DNA of 64,000 nt from Flammeovirga yaeyamensis (GTDB taxonomy: Bacteria > Bacteroidota > Bacteroidia > Cytophagales > Flammeovirgaceae), in assembly GCF_018736045.1 (NCBI RefSeq), contig NZ_CP076132.1, positions 2,899,501 through 2,963,500 on the forward strand, given 5' to 3'. Of the stretch, positions 1-9,030 are shown piece after piece (the first letter of the stretch is position 1; each line of letters opens with the position of its first letter). The notes under the pieces are model-generated. The model had not been told where the DNA came from, searched no databases, and saw only the letters and a list, made by a program, of their open reading frames with translations. The translations under genes were made by a program, and so were the position numbers.

Positions 1-1
1 T

Positions 2-547
2 GATTCCATCTTTTTTCAAACATCAAAAGGCAATACTGTAGAAGAAGATGAAATTTATGGAGAGTTATTCGCAAAAGATTTTGTTGGACCAGCAGATTGT
101 TACTGGATTAAGACATGGAAAAACGGGAACCTCCTCAATAAATCATCAGAAATTCTTTTAGCATTTGATATAACTCCAGGCAGAAGTGACTTTGGTAATA
201 TATTAACCGAACCTACGGCTTTCATCCCTCCTGTTAGACTAGGAATTAATTTGAGTATTTCTGAAGATGAAGAAAACAGAGGTGAAAAAAATTATGAAGT
301 CGGCGATAGCGTTTATTGTGAAATTCATTCTATGACAGAAAAAGCGTTCGATTTTATGAGTCGATCTAGGTCTGCTATGTCAAATGGAGGGCTTTTTGCT
401 ACTCCATTAGCTAACGTACCTACGAACATTATTGCAACTAACCAAGATGCAGAAGGAATGGTTATAGGAGTTTTTAATGGTTCTGCAATATCTTCGAAAG
501 GTTATCGTATTAATACTAAACCCCCTTATGATAATAGACAACTCTAG
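2..547 (+). CDS. DUF4249-like protein, C-terminal part (5' end outside window)
   Basis: An open frame runs from the first bases of the window to the TAG at 545-547, so this is the C-terminal ~181 residues of a longer protein. The only internal start candidate (TTG at 251) lies inside the domain and is not the real start. The C-terminus carries an SNGGLFATPLANVPTNI stretch followed by a GVFNGSA-like segment. This resembles the end of Bacteroidota DUF4249 lipoproteins, which are usually encoded next to TonB-dependent receptors. The family call rests on this short similarity only. Function unknown; an outer-membrane or periplasmic role is inferred from the family. Confidence 0.55.
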   Translation, partial: DSIFFQTSKGNTVEEDEIYGELFAKDFVGPADCYWIKTWKNGNLLNKSSEILLAFDITPGRSDFGNILTEPTAFIPPVRLGINLSISEDEENRGEKNYEVGDSVYCEIHSMTEKAFDFMSRSRSAMSNGGLFATPLANVPTNIIATNQDAEGMVIGVFNGSAISSKGYRINTKPPYDNRQL

Positions 548-576
548 GGGTATTATTAGACCATAGATTTTTTATT

Positions 577-2463
577 ATGTCAATTCAACAGGAAGTTGAA
601 AAATTTAACCCATCAAGGGATCGTGTAGAAGGATATTATTCTGAAAGTTATAAAAGAATTGACCGCAGTATGCAAGTTACTTTATTAAGTATGTTTGTAT
701 TGGCGTTAGGTTTATCTTTTGAAACTGGTAAGTGGATTATTGCTTTGGGTTTAGCAACAGCTAGTACAATCTCTTACTTTATACTTTTATATAATAGCAG
801 CAGTTCTACCTCTCCGAGGTATATTCTTGCATTTACTTTTTATCTATTTCAGGTACAATATTTAGTTGTTTCTCCTAATATTCCTTTTGCTCAATTTGCT
901 TTTTTTGGGGTAATGACATTGCTGACCATGTATCAGAGTTGGTCGGTACTTACACTCTATTTTATTCTAACAGTAATGACCTACATCTCATTAGTGCTTC
1001 TTGGTACTGATATGTGGTTAACCACTTTATTGTATGAAAGCTTAGAGAATAAATCTTATCATGGTTTTGTATCAATTCCTTTAATTACTTTCTTTTATTT
1101 TGGCACCTGTTTATACATTTCTGAGAACCTCAAAAAACAAGCTTACAGAAATGCTCGTTATGCTATCTTCTTAGAAGATCAAATGCATATTGAAGAAAAT
1201 ACTAAACTCGCTCAAGATATTGCTAATGGGAAACTGTACGAAAAGTACGATATCTTCGAAAACGATATACTAGGTAACTTATTGATCAGCATGAGAGATC
1301 AAGTTAGAGAGCAAAAAGAAAGTGTTGAAAAACAAGGTTGGATTGCCTCAGGTTTATCATCTATTAGTGAATTACTTTTATCTGTGAAAGATATCAAAAA
1401 GCTAAGTACCAAAACCTTAAGAGAGATAACAGAATATATGCAAGCTACTTTAGGTGCTTTTTACCTTTATGATAAAGAAAATGACAATTTAGTCGTGACT
1501 GCTTGCTATAGTCAACATAGAAGAAAAAAAATCGGCGATACTTATAACGTAGGTGAAGGACAAGTTGGAGAGGTTTATTTAAAAAACTCCCCTACTTTAA
1601 TTCATGAGATACCTGAAGATTATGTCCCTATAAATTCGGGATTAGGGGAAGCAAAACCTAAAAACGTATTTATCGTTCCTTTATCAATTAAGAATGATGT
1701 AGTAGGTGTTATTGAAGTAGCATCTTTAAGAGAATTTTCATTTGAAGAAAAATCCCTTCTAACTGAGATTGCTCCTTCTATTGCCTTAACGATCAGAACA
1801 ATTCAATCAACTTTAAAAACGAATGAGCTTTTTGAAGAAGCTCAGAAAACTAATGAAACTTTAGTTTCTAAGGAAGAGTCATTAAAAGAGAATATGTTCT
1901 TGCTTCAGGAAGCCAAGAATCAGATGGAAGTAAAGCAGCAGCAATTAGAAAATCAAGAGGAAGAAAGTCTATTGTTCTTTGAACGTGCTTTAGATGCCAT
2001 GATTGCCTTTGATAATGAGGGTAATATTTTAAGATTAAACCCTGCTGCTTCTCATATCTTCCAAATTGGAATTATTACTGAGGATAAGAATATTACAGAA
2101 ATATTAGGTAAGAATTTTGAAAGAGCATTAAATAACAGAAAGACCATGAAGCTTAAACGTGCTTCTGGAGATGTCTTTACAGCTTTAGTATTTATCACGG
2201 AAATCACCTTAAATGATGACGTGAGAAGAATTGCCTATATACAAGATATATCTGATCAAGATAAAAAAGAAAAAGAATTAAGAATTCTACTAGATAGGGC
2301 CCAATTAAGAAACGAACAACTATCTTTACAGGAGAAAACGATGAAAGAAAGTTTAATGCTTAATATCAACATTCAAGAAAAATTAAATAGTGCTAATAAA
2401 CAAATTAGTGATTTGGAAGTTGAGATAGGTAAACTTCATCAAAAATTACGTGAAAACAACTAA
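577..2463 (+). CDS. Membrane GAF/PAS sensor protein without output domain
   Basis: 628 aa. Residues ~32-190 hold about six hydrophobic membrane segments. A HAMP-like stretch (LAQDIANGKL, ~residue 208) and coiled coil follow, then a GAF domain (~275-410), a Q/E-rich coiled coil (~415-470), a PAS domain (~470-570) and a final coiled coil to the end. No histidine kinase, GGDEF, PP2C or adenylate cyclase domain is visible after the PAS domain. The protein therefore looks like a sensor or scaffold that must act through a partner. The stop codon overlaps the ATG of the flavin reductase by one base (2463), suggesting translational coupling and perhaps a flavin or redox theme. The domain calls are by pattern; the signal sensed is unknown. 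Confidence 0.8.
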   Translation: MSIQQEVEKFNPSRDRVEGYYSESYKRIDRSMQVTLLSMFVLALGLSFETGKWIIALGLATASTISYFILLYNSSSSTSPRYILAFTFYLFQVQYLVVSPNIPFAQFAFFGVMTLLTMYQSWSVLTLYFILTVMTYISLVLLGTDMWLTTLLYESLENKSYHGFVSIPLITFFYFGTCLYISENLKKQAYRNARYAIFLEDQMHIEENTKLAQDIANGKLYEKYDIFENDILGNLLISMRDQVREQKESVEKQGWIASGLSSISELLLSVKDIKKLSTKTLREITEYMQATLGAFYLYDKENDNLVVTACYSQHRRKKIGDTYNVGEGQVGEVYLKNSPTLIHEIPEDYVPINSGLGEAKPKNVFIVPLSIKNDVVGVIEVASLREFSFEEKSLLTEIAPSIALTIRTIQSTLKTNELFEEAQKTNETLVSKEESLKENMFLLQEAKNQMEVKQQQLENQEEESLLFFERALDAMIAFDNEGNILRLNPAASHIFQIGIITEDKNITEILGKNFERALNNRKTMKLKRASGDVFTALVFITEITLNDDVRRIAYIQDISDQDKKEKELRILLDRAQLRNEQLSLQEKTMKESLMLNINIQEKLNSANKQISDLEVEIGKLHQKLRENN

Positions 2464-2963
2464 TGAACACTACGACTTTGAACAGAATTAGCAGTGACGA
2501 ATTTAAAGCTGCAATGAGAAAATTGACAGCCTCTGTGACCTTGGTCACAACAAACGGAGCTAATGGAAAAGATGGTTTAACGGCTACTGCTGTAACTTCA
2601 CTTTCAGACACCCCTCCTAGCTTGATAGTATGTGTCAATAAAAGTAGCTCTGCCCATCAGAAAATTATAGACAATAAAGTGTTTAATGTTCATATTCTTA
2701 GTGAAGAACAAGAACAACTTTCAAACTGTTTTGCTGGTTTTACTGGAAAACATGGAGAAGATAAATTTGCGGAAGGCAATTGGCAGATAGATGAATCGTC
2801 TATTAAATTAGAGGGGGCATTAGTAAATATGGAATGTGAATTATCCGAATACCATGACGGGTTCACTCATCATATTTTTATTGGTGAAATCAGAAAAGTT
2901 GAAATTGGTCAGTCGACAAAACCATTACTTTATGGCGAAGGGAAATATACTTCCACAAAATAG
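2463..2963 (+). CDS. Flavin reductase-like, FMN-binding domain protein
   Basis: 166 aa, the usual size of a stand-alone flavin reductase-like (DIM6/NTAB, HpaC/RutF type) domain. The N-terminal half (FKAAMRKLTASVTLVTT, then DGLTATAVTSLSDTPPSLIVCVN) is the classic FMN-binding signature. The later FAGFTGKHGEDKF and HHIFIGEI segments also fit. Such proteins bind FMN and use NAD(P)H to supply reduced flavin to a monooxygenase; no monooxygenase is adjacent. The ATG overlaps the upstream stop by one base, so it is probably translated together with the GAF/PAS sensor. The precise substrate and partner cannot be told from sequence. Confidence 0.85.
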   Translation: MNTTTLNRISSDEFKAAMRKLTASVTLVTTNGANGKDGLTATAVTSLSDTPPSLIVCVNKSSSAHQKIIDNKVFNVHILSEEQEQLSNCFAGFTGKHGEDKFAEGNWQIDESSIKLEGALVNMECELSEYHDGFTHHIFIGEIRKVEIGQSTKPLLYGEGKYTSTK

Positions 2964-3467
2964 TCGATTTCTGTTTTAATATTACATTATATAATAAGTC
3001 TTTTGAAAAGTGTATCAAGCTTTTTTAAAGGCTTTTCCTTTTAAAAAAATTGCAATATTGAACAAAACGATTTAGTGAGTCATTCTACTTGTGGATCAAA
3101 AATTATAATTATATGAAAAATCCAATTTTGGCTCATTTACTGATATAAATAAAGTGATAATTCACCCATTTGCATTGTATTTATATGACTAGAAGACTAC
3201 AATTTATCATCTTATTGCACTTAAACAAGATACGATTTATGTCATTTAGTTAAAATTTAAAGGCCAAATGCTTGATTTTAAGATTCATTATTATTTTATT
3301 TAAGTATTGGAACTATTTTTAACCTTAAATAGAATGTTTATTTAGTAATATTGTACATGAAATAAATTTTAAAATTACAATAGAAAATTGCACAATTCGT
3401 ATATTTTCTGGTAAAAATCAAGCCCAATTACTTTGACAGGATACAATATTTCTCCCATTAATTTAGA
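2964..3467. other. 504-bp AT-rich intergenic region
   Basis: No ORF of convincing size on either strand. A T-rich/A-rich imperfect hairpin at about 3021-3048 (TTTTTTAAAGG paired with CCTTTTAAAAAA) may end transcription of the flavin reductase. The rest is AT-rich spacer that should contain the promoter of the AraC-type gene, but I see no clean TAnnTTTG element; the closest is TTACTTTG at ~3428-3435. Confidence 0.5.
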
Positions 3468-4397
3468 ATGACTATGATTGAAGAGTACAACAAAATTATT
3501 GAGTCTTTAAACATCAAATTCATTAGATCAAATAGTCTAAACGTAATTCGATCTGTAAAAGTCTCAAACTTTTATGACGTCCAAAACACCGTCATACAAG
3601 TAAAATCTGGCGTAGTTCAGATAAGCGAAACTGAAATTGCTAGAAAAGGCGAGCTTGTTTTCATACCTGGTGGTAAATCTGTTGAGATTGCATTTGGCGA
3701 TCAAGACACAACTGAAGTAACTAATGAGAGTTTCATTAACGATAGAGATTCTTATTTAAGAAAAGTTACTGATGATGTTTCTTTGCACGACGTACAAACC
3801 AGCTTTACCTCTGTTACATTCGATGCCAAAGCATTTGATTCTGTAAACTTCTTCAATTCTTTAGATATACCTCCTTTTATCTTGCCGGAACAACCTATCG
3901 TAAACGAAGCGATTAATAAGATTTACAAAGAATCTTTGGGTGAAAAGCCCGGGAAAGATAGAATTGCAACTAACTTGACTGAATATGCAGTAATCGAAGT
4001 ATTCAGACATGTACTAGAGAAAAAATTATTTGTTGAGCAAATCGCTACCAACAGTAATTATTTTAAAGATCCACGTCTAATCGATATCTTCAACTTCATC
4101 AAAGACAATTTATCTAGCGATCTCTCTAACAAGATTTTAGCAAATGTTGCCAATGTATCAGAAGACTATGTTGGACAATATTTCAAGATGCTAACAGGTA
4201 TCAATCCACAAGATTATATTGAATATCAAAGAATGGAAAAAGCGGTAGAGTTACTTAGAACTTCACGAAAAAGTATTCGTGCTATCGGTTCTGAAGTCGG
4301 TTATAAAGACACTGCTTATTTCTGTCGTCGTTTTAAGATGATGTTTGGTATTCCAGCAGGAAAAATGAGAAGACGTGATTCTTTGATGAACGTTTAA
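3468..4397 (+). CDS. AraC-family transcriptional regulator
   Basis: 309 aa. The C-terminal ~100 residues form a double helix-turn-helix of AraC type: SSDLSNKILANVANVSEDY for the first helix pair, then INPQDYIEYQRMEKAVELL, and the family signature IRAIGSEVGYKDTAYFCRRFK near the end. The N-terminal ~190 residues look like a sensing region (KSGVVQISETEIARKGELVFIPGGKSV recalls a cupin-like strand pattern), but I cannot assign the ligand. A second ATG six bases downstream (3474) is an alternative start. The gene stands alone with a strong terminator after it, so its targets are not evident from context. Confidence 0.88.
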   Translation: MTMIEEYNKIIESLNIKFIRSNSLNVIRSVKVSNFYDVQNTVIQVKSGVVQISETEIARKGELVFIPGGKSVEIAFGDQDTTEVTNESFINDRDSYLRKVTDDVSLHDVQTSFTSVTFDAKAFDSVNFFNSLDIPPFILPEQPIVNEAINKIYKESLGEKPGKDRIATNLTEYAVIEVFRHVLEKKLFVEQIATNSNYFKDPRLIDIFNFIKDNLSSDLSNKILANVANVSEDYVGQYFKMLTGINPQDYIEYQRMEKAVELLRTSRKSIRAIGSEVGYKDTAYFCRRFKMMFGIPAGKMRRRDSLMNV

Positions 4398-4424
4398 TTA
4401 TAAAAAAACTTTCGAAATCAGGTG

Positions 4425-4450
4425 GAGGCTCAATTTGAGCCTCTTTTTTT
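4425..4450 (+). terminator. Rho-independent terminator of the AraC-type gene
   Basis: GAGGCTCAA and TTGAGCCTC face each other around one central base (4425-4443), followed by a run of T. It sits 28 bp after the stop codon. Confidence 0.85.
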
Positions 4451-4539
4451 TACTAAACATTTTTCTCCTTTGTTAGTTTTTGTTCATGAATTTAAGGTAA
4501 ACAAATTCACAATATGCCTCCTAAATTCAATTTTATCTT

Positions 4540-4547
4540 TATTTTTG
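4540..4547 (+). promoter_or_regulatory. Candidate -7 element of ispG promoter
   Basis: TATTTTTG matches the Bacteroidota TAnnTTTG -7 consensus and lies 28 bp before the ispG ATG. No clear TTTG is present at the -33 position, so the call is moderate. Confidence 0.45.
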
Positions 4548-4575
4548 CCACAATAAACTTTCTAATCAAAAAATT

Positions 4576-6540
4576 ATGCATAAGCACTGGTATTGTAATA
4601 ATATAAACGCATACAAACGCAGGAAAACAGTAGAAGTGAATATTGGAGGAATTCCAATGGGTGGAGATAATCCTATCAGAGTCCAATCGATGACCACTGT
4701 AGATACTATGGATACCGAAGGTTCTATAGAAGAAGTGATAAGAATGGTAGACTCAGGATGTGAGTATGTAAGAATTACAGCACCTAGCATTAAAGAGGCT
4801 CAAAACCTAAAAGCAATAAAAGATGGTTTAAAAGAAAGAGGGTATGACGTTCCATTAGTTGCGGATATCCACTTCACTCCTAACGCTGCCGAAGTTGCTG
4901 CTAAACTCATCGAAAAAGTTAGAATCAACCCCGGTAACTATGCCGATAAAAAGAAATTTGATTTTATCGAATATGATGATAAAGCTTATAATGCCGAATT
5001 AGAAAGAATTAGAGAAAAATTTGTTCCATTAGTCGAAATCTGTAAAGAACATGGTACTGCTATGCGAATAGGTACAAACCATGGATCATTATCAGATAGA
5101 ATTTTAAGTAGATATGGTGACACTCCACTAGGAATGGTGGAATCAGCACTTGAATTCTTAAGAATTTGTGATGACATGGACTATCATAATATCGTTCTTT
5201 CTATGAAAGCAAGTAATACACAAGTGATGGTGCAAGCCTACCGATTACTTGTTCAAAAAATGGAAGAAGAAGGATTAAAGCCCTATCCGCTTCACTTAGG
5301 AGTTACTGAAGCCGGTGACGGAGAAGATGGCAGAGTAAAATCGGCTGTAGGTATTGGTACTTTATTAGAAGATGGTTTAGGTGATACTGTTCGTGTTTCT
5401 TTAACAGAGGCTCCGGAAGCAGAAGCACCTGTTGCTGCCGCTTTGATCAATCGTTACAATCAAAGAGCTGAAGAAGCGGAAGAGATTTCTACTTCTATAG
5501 ATATTTCTCCAAAAAATCCTTTCCAATATGAAAGAAGAAAAACAGTAGAAGTTGATACGTTTGGCGATCACAATGTACCAAGAGTAATTGCAGATTTTTC
5601 TAATGTAAAAAATATTGAAATGGCCGATTTAAAATCTATCGGACATCATTATCTGCCTGCTACTGACAAATGGGGAATGTCTGATCATGGAGCAGACTTT
5701 ATTTATACAGGAAGTCAACCTTTACCTTTTATGTCGCCAAACGGCATGAAAAACATTGTTGATGCCTCGTCTTGGAATGAAGATATCAATATCAATCCAC
5801 TTTTTGATGTAGAAGAATTTAAATCTGCTTCTAAAAAGCATGTATCATTAAACTTCATCAAAGGTGATATTCACTCAATTAATGATACTTTTATCAACTC
5901 ATTAAAAGGAGACTCAACAGTTGTACTTTGGATAAAATCAGATAATGCTCATGCTATGCCTGAACTAAGAGCTATTTTATTCAAATTATATAAATCAGGC
6001 ATTAAAACTCCTGTAATTATCGAACGAACTTATCAAAATGTAACTTCAGATGAATTACAATTATATAGCTCAACGGATATTGGAGGACTTTTAATTGATG
6101 GTCTCGGTGATGGCGTTTTCCTAAAACCTCTTCAAGGTGCATCAAAAGAAGAATTATTGGAAAATATCTCGACAAGTAACCGTTTAGCTTTTGGTATTCT
6201 TCAAGCAGCAAGAACGAGAATGACCAAAACAGAATACATCTCCTGCCCTTCTTGTGGACGAACATTATTCGATTTACAAGAAACAACAGCCATGATCAGA
6301 AAAAGAACTGATCACCTTAAAGGTTTAAAAATTGGTATTATGGGTTGTATCGTCAACGGTCCTGGAGAAATGGCCGATGCTGATTATGGCTATGTTGGCT
6401 CTGGAAAAGGAAAGATTACCTTATACAGAGGTCAGGATGTCGTAAAAAGATCGGTGCCTTCTGAAAATGCTGTAGATGAACTAATAAAAATTATTGACGG
6501 TGATGGTAATTGGTTTGAGCCAGAAACTTCAGAAGCCTAA
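4576..6540 (+). CDS. ispG: 4-hydroxy-3-methylbut-2-enyl-diphosphate synthase (IspG)
   Basis: 654 aa, the long form of IspG/GcpE found in Bacteroidota and plants, with an extra domain inserted between the TIM barrel and the iron-sulfur domain (most bacteria have ~370 aa). It converts methylerythritol cyclodiphosphate to HMBPP in the MEP isoprenoid pathway. The barrel begins at RRKTVEVNIGGIPMGGDNPI and contains VRINPGNY. The C-terminal domain carries the cluster ligands in SCPSCGRTL and GCIVNGPGEM. The start ATG at 4576 is supported by the TATTTTTG element just upstream and by lack of an earlier in-frame ATG. It is apparently monocistronic, with its own terminator. Confidence 0.97.
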   Translation: MHKHWYCNNINAYKRRKTVEVNIGGIPMGGDNPIRVQSMTTVDTMDTEGSIEEVIRMVDSGCEYVRITAPSIKEAQNLKAIKDGLKERGYDVPLVADIHFTPNAAEVAAKLIEKVRINPGNYADKKKFDFIEYDDKAYNAELERIREKFVPLVEICKEHGTAMRIGTNHGSLSDRILSRYGDTPLGMVESALEFLRICDDMDYHNIVLSMKASNTQVMVQAYRLLVQKMEEEGLKPYPLHLGVTEAGDGEDGRVKSAVGIGTLLEDGLGDTVRVSLTEAPEAEAPVAAALINRYNQRAEEAEEISTSIDISPKNPFQYERRKTVEVDTFGDHNVPRVIADFSNVKNIEMADLKSIGHHYLPATDKWGMSDHGADFIYTGSQPLPFMSPNGMKNIVDASSWNEDININPLFDVEEFKSASKKHVSLNFIKGDIHSINDTFINSLKGDSTVVLWIKSDNAHAMPELRAILFKLYKSGIKTPVIIERTYQNVTSDELQLYSSTDIGGLLIDGLGDGVFLKPLQGASKEELLENISTSNRLAFGILQAARTRMTKTEYISCPSCGRTLFDLQETTAMIRKRTDHLKGLKIGIMGCIVNGPGEMADADYGYVGSGKGKITLYRGQDVVKRSVPSENAVDELIKIIDGDGNWFEPETSEA

Positions 6541-6549
6541 AAATATTGA

Positions 6550-6580
6550 AGCCTGCATAATTTAAATGCAGGCTTTTTTC
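6550..6580 (+). terminator. Rho-independent terminator of ispG
   Basis: AGCCTGCAT (6550-6558) pairs perfectly with ATGCAGGCT (6566-6574) over a 7-nt loop and is followed by TTTTTC. Confidence 0.88.
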
Positions 6581-6683
6581 TTCTCTAAACTTTCTATTTG
6601 ATAATTTCCCGATTTTGTTAATGCTATTTACCCTCTTTAACAAGGCAATATCAAATAATCTTTTAGATCTAAAAATATATTCC

Positions 6684-6691
6684 TACCTTTG
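6684..6691 (+). promoter_or_regulatory. -7 element of the rpsA promoter
   Basis: TACCTTTG, followed by CAT, matches TAnnTTTG exactly. At the expected -33 distance there is only a T-run (6661-6664). A start of transcription near 6697 would give a leader of about 145 nt that begins right at the first hairpin. Confidence 0.65.
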
Positions 6692-6696
6692 CATGC

Positions 6697-6818
6697 TGAT
6701 TTGCACGTACTAGCTCTGCATATCAACATTAAATGATTTCCACGTACTAGCTCTGGCATCATTTAAAAACATAAATAATTAATAATTAATCTCTTACGTA
6801 ACGGCACTAGCGTAAGAG
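6697..6818 (+). promoter_or_regulatory. rpsA 5' leader with three hairpins and a repeated loop
   Basis: Three hairpins follow each other. The first spans 6697-6725: an 8-of-9 bp stem with loop CGTACTAGCTC. The second spans 6731-6764: AAATGAT/ATCATTT plus CCA/TGG, with the same 11-nt loop. The third spans 6791-6818: a perfect 8-bp stem CTCTTACG/CGTAAGAG with loop TAACGGCACTAG. The 15-mer CACGTACTAGCTCTG occurs at 6704-6718 and 6741-6755, and all three hairpins contain ACGTA and CTAGC. The stems differ in sequence while loops are kept, which suggests RNA structures with a bound ligand in the loop. S1 binds RNA and autoregulates its own mRNA in other bacteria, so autoregulation is a reasonable inference. 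Confidence 0.75.
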
Positions 6819-6841
6819 CGTAAAAAGTGCTCATATTTATT

Positions 6842-8614
6842 ATGTCAGAACAATCACAAGACTTCAACTGGGAAGAGTTTGAGAACTCTCAATCAGCATT
6901 CGGCGACGGTTATACAGCAGCTGAAAAAGAAGAAATGTTGAAAATGTACGAAGGTACATTGAACCAACTGAACGAGCAAGAGGTAGTTAAAGCTACAGTA
7001 GTTTCTATCACTGATCGTGACGTAGTTTTGAACATTGGTTTCAAATCTGATGGATTGGTTCCTTCAAACGAATTCCGTGACACTCCAGACCTAAAAGTAG
7101 GTGACGAAGTTGAGGTATTTGTTGAGCAACAAGAAGACAATCACGGTCAACTTGTTCTTTCTAGAAGAAAAGCTAAAATCGTTCGTGCTTGGGAGAATAT
7201 CCAAAATGCATTGGATAACGATGAAGTTATCGAAGGTGTTATCAAGCGTAGAACTAAAGGTGGTCTTATCACTGATATCTTTGGAATCGAGGCATTCTTG
7301 CCAGGTTCTCAAATTGATGTGAAGCCTATCCGTGACTTCGACGTATTCGTAGGTAAGAAGATGGAATTGAAAGTGGTTAAAATCAACCACGCAAATGATA
7401 ACGTTGTTGTTTCTCATAAGATCCTTATCGAGAAGGATTTGGAAGAGCAAAAGCAACGCATCTTGAACAACCTAGAAAGAGGTCAAATCTTGGAAGGTGT
7501 GATCAAAAACATGACAAACTTCGGTGTATTCATCGACTTGGGTGGTGTAGATGGTCTTCTTCACATTACAGACATCTCTTGGGGTCGTATTTCTCATCCA
7601 GAGGAAGTATTGCAGCTTGACCAAAAAGTTAACGTTGTTGTACTTGACTTTGATGATGACAAGAAACGTATCTCATTAGGTATGAAACAACTTACTTCTC
7701 ATCCATGGGATTCTCTTGGTGAAGATGTTGAAGTTGGAGCTAAAGTTAAAGGTAAAATCGTTAACGTTGCTGACTACGGTGCGTTCTTAGAAATCATGCC
7801 TGGTGTTGAAGGTTTGATTCACGTATCTGAAATGTCATGGTCACAGCACTTACGTAACCCTCAAGACTTCATCAAAGTTGGTGACGAGATCGAGGCTGTA
7901 GTGTTAACTATCGACAGAGAAGAGCGTAAGATGTCACTTGGTATCAAGCAATTGACTGAGGATCCTTGGACTAAGCAAGACTTGTTAGACAAGTACGCAG
8001 TAAGCACTAAGCACACTGGTGTTGTTCGTAACTTGACTAACTTCGGTTTATTCTTAGAATTAGAAGAAGGTATTGACGGTCTAGTACACGTTTCTGATCT
8101 TTCTTGGACTAAGAAAATCAAGCACCCATCTGAGTTCATCAAACAAGGCGAGAAACTTGACGTTATCGTTCTTGAGATCAACCCAGAAGAGCGTCGTCTT
8201 GCTTTAGGTCATAAGCAACTTGAAGAAAACCCTTGGGAACACTTCGAAACTGTATTTACTCCTGATTCAGATCACAAAGGTACAATTATCTCTAAATCTG
8301 ATAAAGGTGCAGTAATCGAGCTTCCTTACGGAATCGAAGGTTTTGCTATGGCTAAAAACTTGAAGAAAGAAGATGGTTCTGCTCCTGAAACTGGTGAGTC
8401 ATTAGACTTCAGAGTTTTAGAATTCTCTAAAGAGGATAAGAGAATCTTACTTTCTCACTTGCACACTCACACTGAAGTAGCTGCTGCTCCTAAAAAATCA
8501 GCTGCGAAAAAAGGTGGTAAAGCGCAAGCGGCTTCAAACGAAGATGCAACTACTTCATTAGGTGATTTAGATGCATTGGCTAATTTGAAACAACAACTTA
8601 AAGACAACAAATAA
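6842..8614 (+). CDS. rpsA: 30S ribosomal protein S1
   Basis: 590 aa from ATG 6842 (MSEQSQDFNWEEF). A GTG at 6827 would add five hydrophobic residues and is less likely. Six S1 OB-fold repeats are visible. The first two are degenerate (ATVVSITDRDVVLNIG; GVIKRRTKGGLITDIFGI). Then come canonical repeats with NFGVFIDLGGVDGLLHITD, DYGAFLEIMPGVEGLIHVSE and NFGLFLELEEGIDGLVHVSD, and a last GAVIELPYGIEGFA repeat. A lysine/alanine-rich tail follows. S1 brings mRNA to the 30S subunit and matters especially in Bacteroidota, which rarely use Shine-Dalgarno pairing. Codon use is strongly biased, as expected for high expression. The gene is monocistronic, with a three-hairpin leader and a GC-rich terminator. 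Confidence 0.97.
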   Translation: MSEQSQDFNWEEFENSQSAFGDGYTAAEKEEMLKMYEGTLNQLNEQEVVKATVVSITDRDVVLNIGFKSDGLVPSNEFRDTPDLKVGDEVEVFVEQQEDNHGQLVLSRRKAKIVRAWENIQNALDNDEVIEGVIKRRTKGGLITDIFGIEAFLPGSQIDVKPIRDFDVFVGKKMELKVVKINHANDNVVVSHKILIEKDLEEQKQRILNNLERGQILEGVIKNMTNFGVFIDLGGVDGLLHITDISWGRISHPEEVLQLDQKVNVVVLDFDDDKKRISLGMKQLTSHPWDSLGEDVEVGAKVKGKIVNVADYGAFLEIMPGVEGLIHVSEMSWSQHLRNPQDFIKVGDEIEAVVLTIDREERKMSLGIKQLTEDPWTKQDLLDKYAVSTKHTGVVRNLTNFGLFLELEEGIDGLVHVSDLSWTKKIKHPSEFIKQGEKLDVIVLEINPEERRLALGHKQLEENPWEHFETVFTPDSDHKGTIISKSDKGAVIELPYGIEGFAMAKNLKKEDGSAPETGESLDFRVLEFSKEDKRILLSHLHTHTEVAAAPKKSAAKKGGKAQAASNEDATTSLGDLDALANLKQQLKDNK

Positions 8615-8651
8615 TCGAAAGATTAAGTCTTAAAGTTTAAGCTATAAGGTG

Positions 8652-8683
8652 CGCCCTCCTATTCATTTAGGAGGGCGTTTTTT
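8652..8683 (+). terminator. Rho-independent terminator of rpsA
   Basis: CGCCCTCCT (8652-8660) pairs with AGGAGGGCG (8669-8677), 9 bp and unusually GC-rich for this genome, followed by TTTTTT. Confidence 0.92.
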
Positions 8684-9030
8684 GTATTATAGAATTTAAT
8701 GTTTTTAACATTACTAATTTAACACCATCAAGTTCTTTAAAAACATTATAAAACAAAATATTATTTTACATTATCTTATAATAACTAACAATATTTTAAG
8801 AATTCAACTTTAATCTACATTAAATTATAAGTGAATATTAACTCATTATTAAGGTTTCATGTATTTAATTTTATTAACATCATGTTTGTGCCTGATTTTC
8901 AACTACTTACAATTTTAACTATATTAAGAATAAACTAAACTATTTTAAGATATTTTTCATTCCATTAGCTTTGCACCCATAAATGAAATAATTCATTGTA
9001 ATCAATCTTATCTAACATTTGACTTTTCTT
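8684..9030 (+). promoter_or_regulatory. Intergenic region with the promoter of the first TBDR
   Basis: About 350 bp of very AT-rich spacer with no ORF. TAGCTTTG followed by CAC at 8966-8973 matches the -7 consensus and lies about 58 bp before the ATG at 9031. At the -33 distance there is a T-run (8943-8946) but no TTTG. Nothing else was recognised. Confidence 0.55.

Noticed and set aside
7091-7456. 121-aa frame antisense to rpsA, and other antisense frames of 60-170 aa (for example 44154-44663, 13 kb and 22 kb regions)
   Set aside because: They lie fully inside strongly supported genes, have odd composition (Ile/Ser/Leu-rich shadows) and no family resemblance.
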